Positions 1 through 5,620 of a DNA stretch of 6,465 bases are shown piece after piece. The position numbers were made by a program, and so were the translations under genes. Position 1 is the first letter of the stretch. Each line of letters opens with the position of its first letter. The notes beneath the pieces were generated by a model. That model was not told the origin of the DNA and searched no databases. It was given only the letters and a program-made list of their open reading frames with translations. Origin of the DNA: Solirubrobacterales bacterium (GTDB lineage: Bacteria; Actinomycetota; Thermoleophilia; Solirubrobacterales; Solirubrobacteraceae); the NCBI GenBank assembly GCA_015655225.1, contig JAATFK010000673.1, forward strand, positions 1 to 6,465, in the 5' to 3' direction.

Positions 1-1134
1 CGCCTTCAGCACGCCGGGCAGCGCCTCCAGCGGCACCGTCCCGCCGGAGGAGGCGAGCGCGAGGTAGATGAAGAGCAGCAGCGCGACCAGCTGGCCGAGC
101 GCGCCGAGCGCCGCGAACAGCACGAGCGTGCCGAGCGCGATCACGATCGCCGCGAGCGCGATGAACAGCCACAGCAGGCCGGCCGACGAGGCGTCCATGC
201 CCAGGACGGCGATCGACACCAGGAGCAGGATCCCCGTCAGCAGGGGGCAGAGGACGACCGCCATCAGCCACTTCGTCAGCAGCGTCTGCCAGCGGCTGAT
301 CGCGACCGGCATCCGCTGCGACCAGCGCGGCCCGATCTCGGTCGTCGCATAGCCGAGCGCGGCGTCGACCGTCGAGTTGATCAGCGTCGCGCCGAGGAAG
401 CCGCACATGATCGTCAGCAGCGCGACGTAGAACGCGCTCAGCCCCTGCGCCGAGTGGTCGGGCAGCGGTCGATACTGGGTCGTCGTGACGGCGATCGGGT
501 TGGCGCGCAGCGCGGCGATGCCGAGCGTCGCCCCGCTGCCCGCGAAGGCCGACGCGGACGCCTGCCCCGTGAGCGCGTGCCCGACCTGGCGTGAGATCGC
601 TGCAAGCGCCGGCTGTGCGACGCCGGTCGCGAGGCCGACGCCGAGGCTGCCCGAGCGCACGTTCGTCAGCAGCTGGATCGTCGGCAGCGCCGGCGCGCCC
701 GCGCCGGGTGCGCCGATCCCGTAGAGCGCGAGGGTCGACGCCGTGAAGCCGGACGGGATCACGATCGCCGCGTAGGCGCCGTTGCGGTTCAGCTCGCGCC
801 GCGCCGCTCCGAGCGTCATCGAGCGCAACCCCAGTCTGCTCGCGACCGCCGGCGTGCCGGTCAGCGCCGAGGTCACCTGGCGACCGAGGTCGACCGTTCT
901 GCCCTGCGCGCTCCCGCCCCTGTCCTGGTCGACGACGAGCACCGGCAGCCCGTGCAGGTGGCTGGTCGGGCTGACGACCGAGCCGACGTAGACGAGCGTC
1001 ATCAGGACGATCAAGACCGACGCGATCGCGATCGGCGTGATCCAGAGGGCGCGGATTCCCAGCAACCGCCGAGCGGTCGCGCCCCCGGGCGCGCCCGTCG
1101 CCTCGCTCGCCGTCGCGGGCTCCTCCTCGGACAC
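1..1134 (-). CDS. DUF3533 (SNG1/YhgE-Pip-like) multi-pass membrane protein, 3' end outside window
   Basis: The frame is open from a GTG at 1134 down to base 1, giving 378 residues with no stop, so the C-terminus is missing. The architecture is visible in the translation. A short acidic cytoplasmic N-terminus (SEEEPA) leads to a first membrane helix at about residues 31-53. A large extracytoplasmic domain (about 55-233) follows, containing HLHGLPVLVVDQDRG, AAIVIPSGF and LPTIQLLTN. Clustered hydrophobic helices lie at about 235-253, 290-312, 321-340 and 343-362. This order is typical of the DUF3533/ABC-2-permease-like family, whose members are poorly characterised but often linked to export or resistance. 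The gene follows tetR by only 9 bp on the same strand, so co-transcription and control by that repressor are likely. GTG is the only sensible start; no clear Shine-Dalgarno is seen, fitting translational coupling or a leaderless message. Transport function is inference. Confidence 0.85.
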   Translation of the reverse strand, partial: MSEEEPATASEATGAPGGATARRLLGIRALWITPIAIASVLIVLMTLVYVGSVVSPTSHLHGLPVLVVDQDRGGSAQGRTVDLGRQVTSALTGTPAVASRLGLRSMTLGAARRELNRNGAYAAIVIPSGFTASTLALYGIGAPGAGAPALPTIQLLTNVRSGSLGVGLATGVAQPALAAISRQVGHALTGQASASAFAGSGATLGIAALRANPIAVTTTQYRPLPDHSAQGLSAFYVALLTIMCGFLGATLINSTVDAALGYATTEIGPRWSQRMPVAISRWQTLLTKWLMAVVLCPLLTGILLLVSIAVLGMDASSAGLLWLFIALAAIVIALGTLVLFAALGALGQLVALLLFIYLALASSGGTVPLEALPGVLKA

Positions 1135-1143
1135 GCGGCGAGT

Positions 1144-1773
1144 CTACTCGGCGCGGAACGTCCCGATGTGAGCGATCGCGGCGTCGAGCGCGACCTCGAG
1201 CGGCGTCGTCTCGCGCCGGATCTGGGTCAGCAGCAGGCCGCCCTGGAGGGCCGCGAGCGTCGCCAGCGCGAGCCGGTCCGGGTCGGCGTCGGCGGCCAGC
1301 ACGCCCTGGTCTCGCATCGCCCGCAGGCCGTCGCGGATCGCCGTCTCCCACTGGGCGAAGCTCTCGGCGACCTCGTGGCGCGCCTCGACGTCGACCTCCG
1401 CCAGCTCGGCGCCGAGCGAGCCGATCGGGCAGCCGCCGCGGCCGTCGCGGCTTCCCTGCAGCTCGACGATCACGTCACGCCAGGCCCGCAGCGCCTCGAA
1501 GCTGTCGAGGGCGCTCAGCAGCGGGCGCTGGAGGCCGAGCACGGCCTCGGTCTGCCGTGCGATGACGGCGTGGACGAGCGCCCGCTTGTCCTCGAAGTAG
1601 TGGTAGAGCTGCGAGCTGCTGACGCCCGCCGCCCGCTTCACGTCGTCGATCGACGTGGAGGCGACGCCGCCGTCGAGCATCAGCTGCGCCGCGACGTCCG
1701 TGATCCGGTCGCGGGTCGCCTGCCCCTTGCGCGTCAGGCGCGGCTCGTCCTGCGTGTCCTGCGCTGCTGCCAT
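1144..1773 (-). CDS. TetR/AcrR-family transcriptional repressor
   Basis: A 209-residue protein, the normal TetR length. The N-terminal DNA-binding domain covers about residues 15-63: RDRITDVAAQLMLDGG, then the helix-turn-helix TSIDDVKRAAGVSSSQLYHYF, then the usual EDK. The C-terminal ligand and dimer domain carries GGCPIGSLGAELAE, a signature shared by LmrA/YxaF-like TetR proteins; C115 in it is the only cysteine. The ATG at 1773 is preferred over the in-frame TTG at 1779 because a -10-like TAGACT ends seven bases before it, which puts transcription initiation on the ATG itself and leaves the TTG untranscribed. The gene diverges from an SDR oxidoreductase and is followed at once by a DUF3533 membrane protein. 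The palindrome in the divergent region is its probable operator, so autoregulation is expected. The ligand is unknown; it may be the substrate of the SDR or the membrane protein. Confidence 0.93.
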   Translation of the reverse strand: MAAAQDTQDEPRLTRKGQATRDRITDVAAQLMLDGGVASTSIDDVKRAAGVSSSQLYHYFEDKRALVHAVIARQTEAVLGLQRPLLSALDSFEALRAWRDVIVELQGSRDGRGGCPIGSLGAELAEVDVEARHEVAESFAQWETAIRDGLRAMRDQGVLAADADPDRLALATLAALQGGLLLTQIRRETTPLEVALDAAIAHIGTFRAE

Positions 1774-1779
1774 CGCCAA

Positions 1780-1807
1780 AGTCTAGCGGCAGGAATGGAT
1801 TTGACAA
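1780..1807 (-). promoter_or_regulatory. predicted leaderless promoter of tetR
   Basis: Read on the minus strand, TTGTCA (1807-1802, five of six matches to the -35 consensus) is followed after 16 bases by TAGACT (1785-1780, four of six matches to TATAAT). Six bases further on lies the A of the tetR ATG at 1773, so the transcript should start on or next to the start codon. The absence of any Shine-Dalgarno agrees. The -35 lies in the centre of the palindrome 1787-1820, so repressor binding would block it. Confidence 0.6.
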
Positions 1808-1820
1808 TCCATTCCTGCCG
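1787..1820. promoter_or_regulatory. 34-bp near-perfect palindrome, probable TetR operator (site 1)
   Basis: Two perfectly complementary 15-bp arms, CGGCAGGAATGGATT (1787-1801) and AATCCATTCCTGCCG (1806-1820), are separated by only four bases, TGAC. The centre forms TTGACAA, which contains the -35 box of the rightward SDR promoter on one strand and that of tetR on the other. A dyad this long between a tetR gene and its divergent partner is the classic place for the cognate operator. Assignment to this TetR is inference from position. Confidence 0.85.
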
Positions 1821-1829
1821 TGCCATATT
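1801..1829 (+). promoter_or_regulatory. predicted promoter of the SDR gene
   Basis: A perfect -35 consensus TTGACA (1801-1806) is spaced 17 bases from CATATT (1824-1829, four of six matches), which is preceded by the extended -10 element TGC at 1821-1823. Transcription would start near 1836, leaving a leader of about 30 bases. The -35 lies in the centre of operator site 1, and the start point is at the centre of dyad site 2. Confidence 0.75.
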
Positions 1830-1846
1830 GGATCGCGCAATCCATT
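1829..1846. promoter_or_regulatory. second TetR-type dyad (site 2) at the SDR transcription start
   Basis: TGGAT (1829-1833) and ATCCA (1840-1844) face each other across six bases, the same half-sites and spacing as the core of the larger palindrome. The octamer AATCCATT occurs at 1806-1813 and again at 1839-1846. The two dyad centres (1803.5 and 1836.5) are 33 bp apart, about three helical turns, so two repressor dimers would sit on the same face of the DNA. This site is less symmetric than site 1. Confidence 0.65.
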
Positions 1847-1866
1847 TTCTACCTGAGGACGTCACG

Positions 1867-2613
1867 ATGGAATTCGAGAACACGACCGCCCTGATCACCG
1901 GCGGCACGGCCGGCATCGGCGAGGCGACCGCGATCCTGCTGGCCCGCGGCGGCGCGACGGTGCTGATCACCGGACGCGACCCCGAGCGCGGCGCCGCCGC
2001 CGTCGCGGCGATCGAGGAGGCGAGCGGTGGGAGCGGCGGCTCGGCGCGCTACCTCCAGGCCGACCTCGGCGACCTCGCCTCGGTGCGGCGGCTCGCCGAG
2101 CAGGCCGGCCCGGTCGACGTGCTCGTCAACAACGCGGGCAGCTTCCCGACGGCGGCGACCGTCGACCAGGACGTCGCCTCCTTCGAGGAGATCTTCGACA
2201 CGAACGTCCGCGGCGCGTTCTTCCTCACCGCCGCGCTCGTGCCGAGCATGCTTGCGAGAGGGTCGGGCAGCATCGTCAACGTCACCACGATGGCGGCCCA
2301 GCTCGGGATGGCCGGCGCCGCCGTCTACAGCGCCTCGAAGGCGGCGCTCGCGTCGCTCACCCGCACCTGGGCCGCCGAGTTCAGCGCCGGGGGCGTGCGC
2401 GTCAACAGCGTCTCGCCGGGGCCGACCGCGACCGCCGGCGTGATGGCCGTCTGGGGTGAGGAGACGATCAGAGCGATCGGCGCGGGCGTCCCGATCGGCC
2501 GCGCCGGAACGGCTGACGAGATCGCCGAGACGATCGCCTTCCTCGCCTCCGACCGGGCGAGCTTCGTCACGGGCGCGACGATCAACGTCGACGGCGGACG
2601 CACCGCTATCTAG
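1867..2613 (+). CDS. SDR-family NAD(P)-dependent oxidoreductase
   Basis: A 248-residue classical short-chain dehydrogenase, full length for the family. The Rossmann nucleotide-binding motif TGGTAGIG is at 11-18, and R37 after the second strand suggests preference for NADPH. D66 (ADL), NNAG at 88-91, N113, the YxxxK pair Y154/K158 and the PGP turn at about 186 are all present. The usual catalytic serine, 13 residues before the tyrosine, is a threonine here (T141 in NVTTMAA). The C-terminus ends with the family-typical FVTGATINVDGG. The start is set by GAGGA at 1855-1859, seven bases before the ATG. The open frame continues far upstream, but only as antisense to tetR and the DUF3533 gene. The gene is transcribed divergently from tetR from a promoter buried in the operator, so it is probably induced when TetR releases. 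The substrate (an alcohol or carbonyl compound) cannot be deduced. Confidence 0.95.
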   Translation: MEFENTTALITGGTAGIGEATAILLARGGATVLITGRDPERGAAAVAAIEEASGGSGGSARYLQADLGDLASVRRLAEQAGPVDVLVNNAGSFPTAATVDQDVASFEEIFDTNVRGAFFLTAALVPSMLARGSGSIVNVTTMAAQLGMAGAAVYSASKAALASLTRTWAAEFSAGGVRVNSVSPGPTATAGVMAVWGEETIRAIGAGVPIGRAGTADEIAETIAFLASDRASFVTGATINVDGGRTAI

Positions 2614-2636
2614 GCGTCGGCTACCGGGGCGCGCCG

Positions 2637-2665
2637 TTGAGACCGGGGGCGCAAGCGCCTAGGAT
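2637..2665 (+). promoter_or_regulatory. predicted promoter of the Lrp/AsnC-like gene, probably leaderless
   Basis: TTGAGA (2637-2642, five of six matches) lies 17 bases before TAGGAT (2660-2665, four of six), and the ATG follows eight bases later at 2674. Transcription would therefore begin within a base or two of the start codon. The spacer holds a small dyad, GGCGC-AA-GCGCC (2648-2659), directly against the -10 box; it may be an operator, though this is unproven. Confidence 0.6.
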
Positions 2666-2673
2666 CTCGCTGC

Positions 2674-2949
2674 ATGATGCATGCGATCGTGCTGGTGAAG
2701 GTCGACCGCGTCGCGCTCGCGGTCCTCGGCGGCGAGCTGGCGGACGTCCCCGGCGTCTCGGCCGCCTACTCGGTCACAGGCGAGTGGGACTTCGTCACGA
2801 TCCTGCGGCTGCGGGAGCTGGACGACCTCGCGCACGTCGTGACCGAGCGGATCTCCCAGCTCCCGGGCGTGACGGCGACGCAGACGATGGTCGCCTTCGC
2901 GGCCTATTCGAGACACTACCTCGAGTCGCTCTTCTCCAGCGGAGAATGA
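2674..2949 (+). CDS. Free-standing Lrp/AsnC ligand-binding (RAM) domain protein
   Basis: A 91-residue protein consisting only of the effector-binding and oligomerisation domain of Lrp/AsnC regulators; no helix-turn-helix precedes it. The fold is recognisable as beta-alpha-beta-beta-alpha-beta: HAIVLVKVD, a helix with LGGELADVPGV, SAAYSVTGEWDFVTILRL (the typical glycine-aspartate ligand loop, GEWD at about 37-40), a second helix ELDDLAHVVTERISQLPGV, then TATQTMVAFAAYS. Such stand-alone domains form dimers or higher rings and are thought to bind amino acids or similar small molecules, acting as sensors or partners of full-length Lrp proteins. Two adjacent ATG codons (2674, 2677) are possible starts. 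2674 is kept because AGGA (2661-2664) is nine bases away and the promoter points at it. The gene has its own promoter 60 bp after the SDR stop, so it need not be part of that unit. Its target and ligand are unknown. Confidence 0.9.
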   Translation: MMHAIVLVKVDRVALAVLGGELADVPGVSAAYSVTGEWDFVTILRLRELDDLAHVVTERISQLPGVTATQTMVAFAAYSRHYLESLFSSGE

Positions 2950-2971
2950 GCCCCTGCGCGAGCCCAGGGGC
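2950..2971. terminator. short hairpin between convergent genes, possible bidirectional terminator
   Basis: GCCCCTG (2950-2956) pairs perfectly with CAGGGGC (2965-2971) around an 8-base loop. It starts right after the stop of the Lrp-like gene and lies 7 bp from the stop of the convergent PaaX gene. No T-run follows on either strand, so it is not a textbook intrinsic terminator; position is the main support. Confidence 0.45.
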
Positions 2972-2978
2972 GCTCGGC

Positions 2979-3827
2979 CTAGCTGGCGTCGAGCGACTCG
3001 GGCTGCGCGATCGTCCTGAAGTACGCCGTGGCGGGCTCCTCGAGCGCCGCGTAGACGCTGTCGAACGTCGCCACCACGTCGGTGCGCGCCTCCTTCAGCG
3101 GGTCGGCCGTCGCCGGCAGTTCCGGGTCCATGAAGGGGAAGCCGCGGAAGCGGTGCAGCAGCAGCGTGCGCGCCATGAACGACTCGCGGGGATCGAGCGC
3201 GCGGCGCGCTCTCGGCGTGCGCAGCGGGCCGTACTCGGCGACGAACGCCTCGTAGCGCTCGCGCACGGTGTCGAGTCTCCACGCCTGCTTGACGAGCGCG
3301 ACTGGCGGCAGCCCGCGCGACATGCGCCCGACGAGCACGGAGGCGTACTGCTCGATGTCCAGCTCCCGCAGCAGCAGCCGCACCTCCTGCTCGCGGTCGC
3401 GGGCGGCGACCCAGGTCGCGTCCTGGACCGAGCCGAAGCCGACGAAGCGCAGGCGCGCGGCGAAGCGCGAGCGCTCGACGCGGCGGTCCTCCGGGATCGC
3501 GTGCCAGAGGACGGTCCAGGCGTCGACCGCCGGGTTCGTCCGCGCGAAGCTGAAGATGCGGCGGTCGCCGTCGGCCAGCAGCGCGTCCGCGCGCTCGGTC
3601 AGCGAGTAGAAGACGAGCCGTCCTCTGCGCCGGCGCGCGAGCAGGTCGCGGATCACGAGGCGCGAGAGCGCGGCGCGCGCGGCCGCCGTCGTGAAGCCGA
3701 GGCATTCAAGGATCTCGACCATCCCGCCCGACCAGACCATCTCGCCCGGCTCGCGCACGTAGGCCCCGAAGATCGTCAGGACGAGGTCCTGCGGCTGCAG
3801 CCCGCCGGTGTCGAAGGACGCGCTCAC
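2979..3827 (-). CDS. PaaX-family transcriptional repressor
   Basis: A 282-residue protein of the usual PaaX length and layout. The N-terminal winged-helix domain (about 10-85) has LQPQDLVLTIFGAYVREPGE, a glycine-rich turn, and the recognition region LGFTTAAARAALSRLVIRDLLARRRRGRLVFYSLTERA. The central Cas2-like domain (about 90-170) starts at RRIFSFAR and includes VDAWTVLWHAIPEDRRVERSRFAARLRFVGFGSVQDATWVAAR. The C-terminal domain (about 190-265) contains FMARTLLLHRFRGFPFMDPELP. In known systems PaaX represses phenylacetate or related aromatic-acid genes and is released by the CoA-thioester product. Here it is divergent from a PaaK-like ligase, so the thioester made by that enzyme is the likely inducer (inference). 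The start is a GTG at 3827; the frame stays open further upstream but has no plausible start and no homology there. No clear Shine-Dalgarno is visible. Confidence 0.92.
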   Translation of the reverse strand: MSASFDTGGLQPQDLVLTIFGAYVREPGEMVWSGGMVEILECLGFTTAAARAALSRLVIRDLLARRRRGRLVFYSLTERADALLADGDRRIFSFARTNPAVDAWTVLWHAIPEDRRVERSRFAARLRFVGFGSVQDATWVAARDREQEVRLLLRELDIEQYASVLVGRMSRGLPPVALVKQAWRLDTVRERYEAFVAEYGPLRTPRARRALDPRESFMARTLLLHRFRGFPFMDPELPATADPLKEARTDVVATFDSVYAALEEPATAYFRTIAQPESLDAS

Positions 3828-3930
3828 GCGAGCGGCGGGATGGTCGGAGCGAGGTCGGAGGGAGATGGCTGCACGGTGCGCGGAACCGTATCGCCCACCG
3901 GGGAGCGACCCGGCAGACCGGAGAAATCGC

Positions 3931-3959
3931 TTGAGCAGGAGCAGATGAGGTGTTAGTTT
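3931..3959 (+). promoter_or_regulatory. predicted promoter of the acyl-CoA ligase cluster
   Basis: TTGAGC (3931-3936, four of six matches) is separated by 17 bases from TAGTTT (3954-3959), whose TAGnnT form matches the other -10 boxes proposed here. The start point would be near 3966, leaving a leader of about 57 bases to the preferred ATG at 4023. The local drop in GC supports a promoter. Confidence 0.5.
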
Positions 3960-3970
3960 GCACTGCACCT
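3948..3970. promoter_or_regulatory. candidate PaaX operator overlapping the ligase -10 box
   Basis: AGGTG (3948-3952) and CACCT (3966-3970) form an inverted repeat that brackets the -10 box and the predicted start point of the ligase transcript, a position where a bound repressor would block initiation. The arms are only 5 bp with a 13-bp spacer, so chance occurrence in this GC-rich DNA is possible. It does not resemble the E. coli PaaX site. Confidence 0.3.
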
Positions 3971-4022
3971 GGCCACGGTGTCGATCATCGACCGCTGGTC
4001 TCCGGACGCTGAAGGGAGCTGG

Positions 4023-5387
4023 ATGCAGACGCCGTACTGGAATCCCCGGATCGAGACGCTGGACCGCCCCGGGCTCGACGCGCTTCAACTCCGCAAGCTC
4101 CAGGATCTCGTGGCCTACACGTTGGAGTCCGCCCCCTGGCAGGGCGACCGCCTGCGCGCCGCCGGCATCACGCCGGAGTCGATCCAGAGCCTCGACGACC
4201 TCCGTCGGATTCCCTTCCTGACGCGCGACGAGTGGATGCAGAGCCAGCAGGCCAACCCGCCGTTCGGCGACGTGCTCGCCCAGCCCCGCGAGGCCGCGAT
4301 GCGCTACCACACTACCTCCGGCACCAGCGGCGGCCGCCCGCTCGCCGTGCTCGACGGCCCGAAGGACTGGGAGTGGATCACGGAGATGTGGTGCTACGCG
4401 CTCTGGGGCTTCGGGGTGCGGCCGGCCGACACCGTCTTCTTCGCGTTCAGCTACGGCGCCTTCGTCGGCTTCTGGGGCGCGCACTACGCCTCCGAGAAGC
4501 TCGGCTGCCTGACGCTCGCCGGCGGCAACATGTCGACCGAGGCGCGCGTGCGCCAGATCGTCGACACCGAGACGACCGTCGTCTGCTCGACGCCGACCTA
4601 CGCCCTGCGGATGGCGCAGGAGGCCGCCGCGCTCGGCATCGACCTCGCCTCCGGCCCCGTCAAGCGGCTGATCCTCTCCGGCGAGCCGGCCGGCTCGATC
4701 CCCGCCACGAAGGCGCTGATCGAGGAGCAGTGGGGCGCGAGAGCGGCCGACACCGCCGGCATGACCGAGGTCGGCACGATCGTCATGTTCGAGTGCGAGC
4801 ACCAGCCCGGCGGCGCGCACATCATCGAGGACCACTACCTCGAAGAGGTGATCGACCCCGTCACCGGCGAGCCGGTCGGCTACGGCGAGGAGGGCGAGCG
4901 CGTCGTCACCTCCTTCGGCCGCGGCTTCATCCCCGTGCTGCGCTACCGGACGCGCGACCTCGTGCGCCGCGTGCCGGCCGGGACCTGCGCCTGCGGGCGC
5001 GGCTTCGACATCTACGACGGCGGCATCCGCGGCCGCGTGGACGACATGAAGGTCGTGCGCGGCACGAACGTCTACCCGCGCGCGATCGAGGAGATCGTCC
5101 GCCGCTGGCCCGAGATCGACGAGTTCCAGGTGCGCCTCTACACCGAGCAGGGGATCCGCGACGAGATCGAGGTCATGATCGAGTGCGTCGACCAGGCGAC
5201 GACGGGCGTGCCCGCCGACCTGCTGAAGGACCTCGGCCGCGAGCTGGCGGAGGCCCACGAGGGGCTGCGCTTCGGCGTGCGCGTCGCGGAGCCCGACTCG
5301 CTCCCGCGCTTCGAGCTGAAGGCCAGACGACTCGTGGACGACCGCGACGTCTGGGGCTCCACCACCGGCGAGAAGAAGGTGATGTAG
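4023..5387 (+). CDS. PaaK-like AMP-forming acyl-CoA ligase (phenylacetate-CoA ligase family)
   Basis: A 454-residue adenylate-forming enzyme of the compact PaaK class, joining a carboxylic acid to CoA through an acyl-AMP. The N-terminus MQTPYWNPRIETL is typical of the family. The phosphate loop TTSGTSGGRP is at 97-106, DTAGMTE (ATP/acyl site) at 243-249, YRTRD with ribose-binding D312 at 308-312, DDMKVVRGTNVYP (hinge and PaaK signature) at 340-352, and the C-terminal catalytic lysine is K433 in FELKARRL. A CACGRG cysteine pair precedes the hinge. No key residue is missing. The ATG at 4023 is chosen because AAGGGAG (4012-4018) lies 4 bases upstream and family similarity begins there; an in-frame GTG at 3978 would add 15 residues. 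The gene is divergent from a PaaX repressor and abuts a 68-residue ORF, followed by a ThDP enzyme. The substrate is probably an aryl-, hydroxy- or short-chain acid; which one is not deducible. Confidence 0.93.
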   Translation: MQTPYWNPRIETLDRPGLDALQLRKLQDLVAYTLESAPWQGDRLRAAGITPESIQSLDDLRRIPFLTRDEWMQSQQANPPFGDVLAQPREAAMRYHTTSGTSGGRPLAVLDGPKDWEWITEMWCYALWGFGVRPADTVFFAFSYGAFVGFWGAHYASEKLGCLTLAGGNMSTEARVRQIVDTETTVVCSTPTYALRMAQEAAALGIDLASGPVKRLILSGEPAGSIPATKALIEEQWGARAADTAGMTEVGTIVMFECEHQPGGAHIIEDHYLEEVIDPVTGEPVGYGEEGERVVTSFGRGFIPVLRYRTRDLVRRVPAGTCACGRGFDIYDGGIRGRVDDMKVVRGTNVYPRAIEEIVRRWPEIDEFQVRLYTEQGIRDEIEVMIECVDQATTGVPADLLKDLGRELAEAHEGLRFGVRVAEPDSLPRFELKARRLVDDRDVWGSTTGEKKVM

Positions 5388-5594
5388 ATGGCGTCCGAGA
5401 CGGCGTTCCCCCTCAGCACCGGCGAGCAGGAGCTGCTCGACTGCTACCAGGCGCTGGCGCACACGCTGCGCGAGCACGGCGACGACCTGCCACCGTTCGC
5501 GCAACGCAACGCGATCAAGGCCCTGGCGGCGCTGTGGCAGGTCGCCAACGGCACCGGGCAGCAGCCGGGCCAGGTCTACGACCTCGGCGCCTGA
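5388..5594 (+). CDS. Small acidic protein of unknown function (68 aa), coupled to the ligase
   Basis: The ATG immediately follows the ligase stop (TAGATG), and GAAGG at 5375-5379 inside the ligase gene sits eight bases upstream, so translation is very probably coupled and roughly equimolar expression is possible. I do not recognise the family. The protein is soluble and acidic (8 acidic, 3 basic residues) and looks like a two-helix hairpin: about 10-31 (STGEQELLDCYQALAHTLRE), a DDLPPF break, then about 36-54 (FAQRNAIKALAALWQVAN). It ends in a tail closing with VYDLGA. There is one cysteine (C19) and one tryptophan (W50). No metal site, signal peptide or membrane segment is visible. Its place between a CoA ligase and a ThDP enzyme suggests an accessory or small subunit of one of them (inference). 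Codon use and GC match the neighbours, supporting a real gene. Confidence 0.8.
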   Translation: MASETAFPLSTGEQELLDCYQALAHTLREHGDDLPPFAQRNAIKALAALWQVANGTGQQPGQVYDLGA

Positions 5595-5620
5595 CGCGCC
5601 TGAAAGATCTACAGATCAGC

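Larger units (their letters stand above)
3828..4022. promoter_or_regulatory. 195-bp divergent control region between paaX-like and ligase genes
   Basis: This is the largest non-coding stretch in the window, if the ligase starts at 4023. It holds the predicted ligase promoter, a small inverted repeat around its -10 box, and a direct repeat GGTCGGAG (3842-3849 and 3853-3860, 11-bp period) in the presumed paaX leader. I could not find a convincing leftward promoter for the paaX-like gene. Confidence 0.6.

Noticed and set aside
68..991. three short plus-strand frames in the first kilobase
   Set aside because: All are antisense to the DUF3533 membrane protein, whose frame is continuously open with a matching family layout.
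952..2613. 553-residue open frame ending with the SDR
   Set aside because: The SDR starts at 1867 with a good Shine-Dalgarno and promoter. The upstream part is antisense to tetR and DUF3533 and is arginine/aspartate-rich shadow sequence.
3885..3890. TACGGT as a -10 box for the leftward paaX gene
   Set aside because: There is no -35-like sequence at any usual spacing upstream of it on the minus strand.
2637..3956. 439-residue plus-strand frame through the Lrp-like gene and paaX
   Set aside because: It conflicts with two well-supported genes and has shadow-frame composition.
2979..5504. 841-residue open frame on the minus strand
   Set aside because: Only the part up to 3827 is PaaX. The rest is antisense to the ligase, whose motifs are complete on the plus strand, and has the biased composition of a high-GC shadow frame.
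5591..5619. possible promoter before the ThDP gene (CTGACG with GATCAG or TACAGA)
   Set aside because: No -10 hexamer of acceptable quality at 16-18 bases from the -35-like box; the gene is more simply read from the ligase operon.
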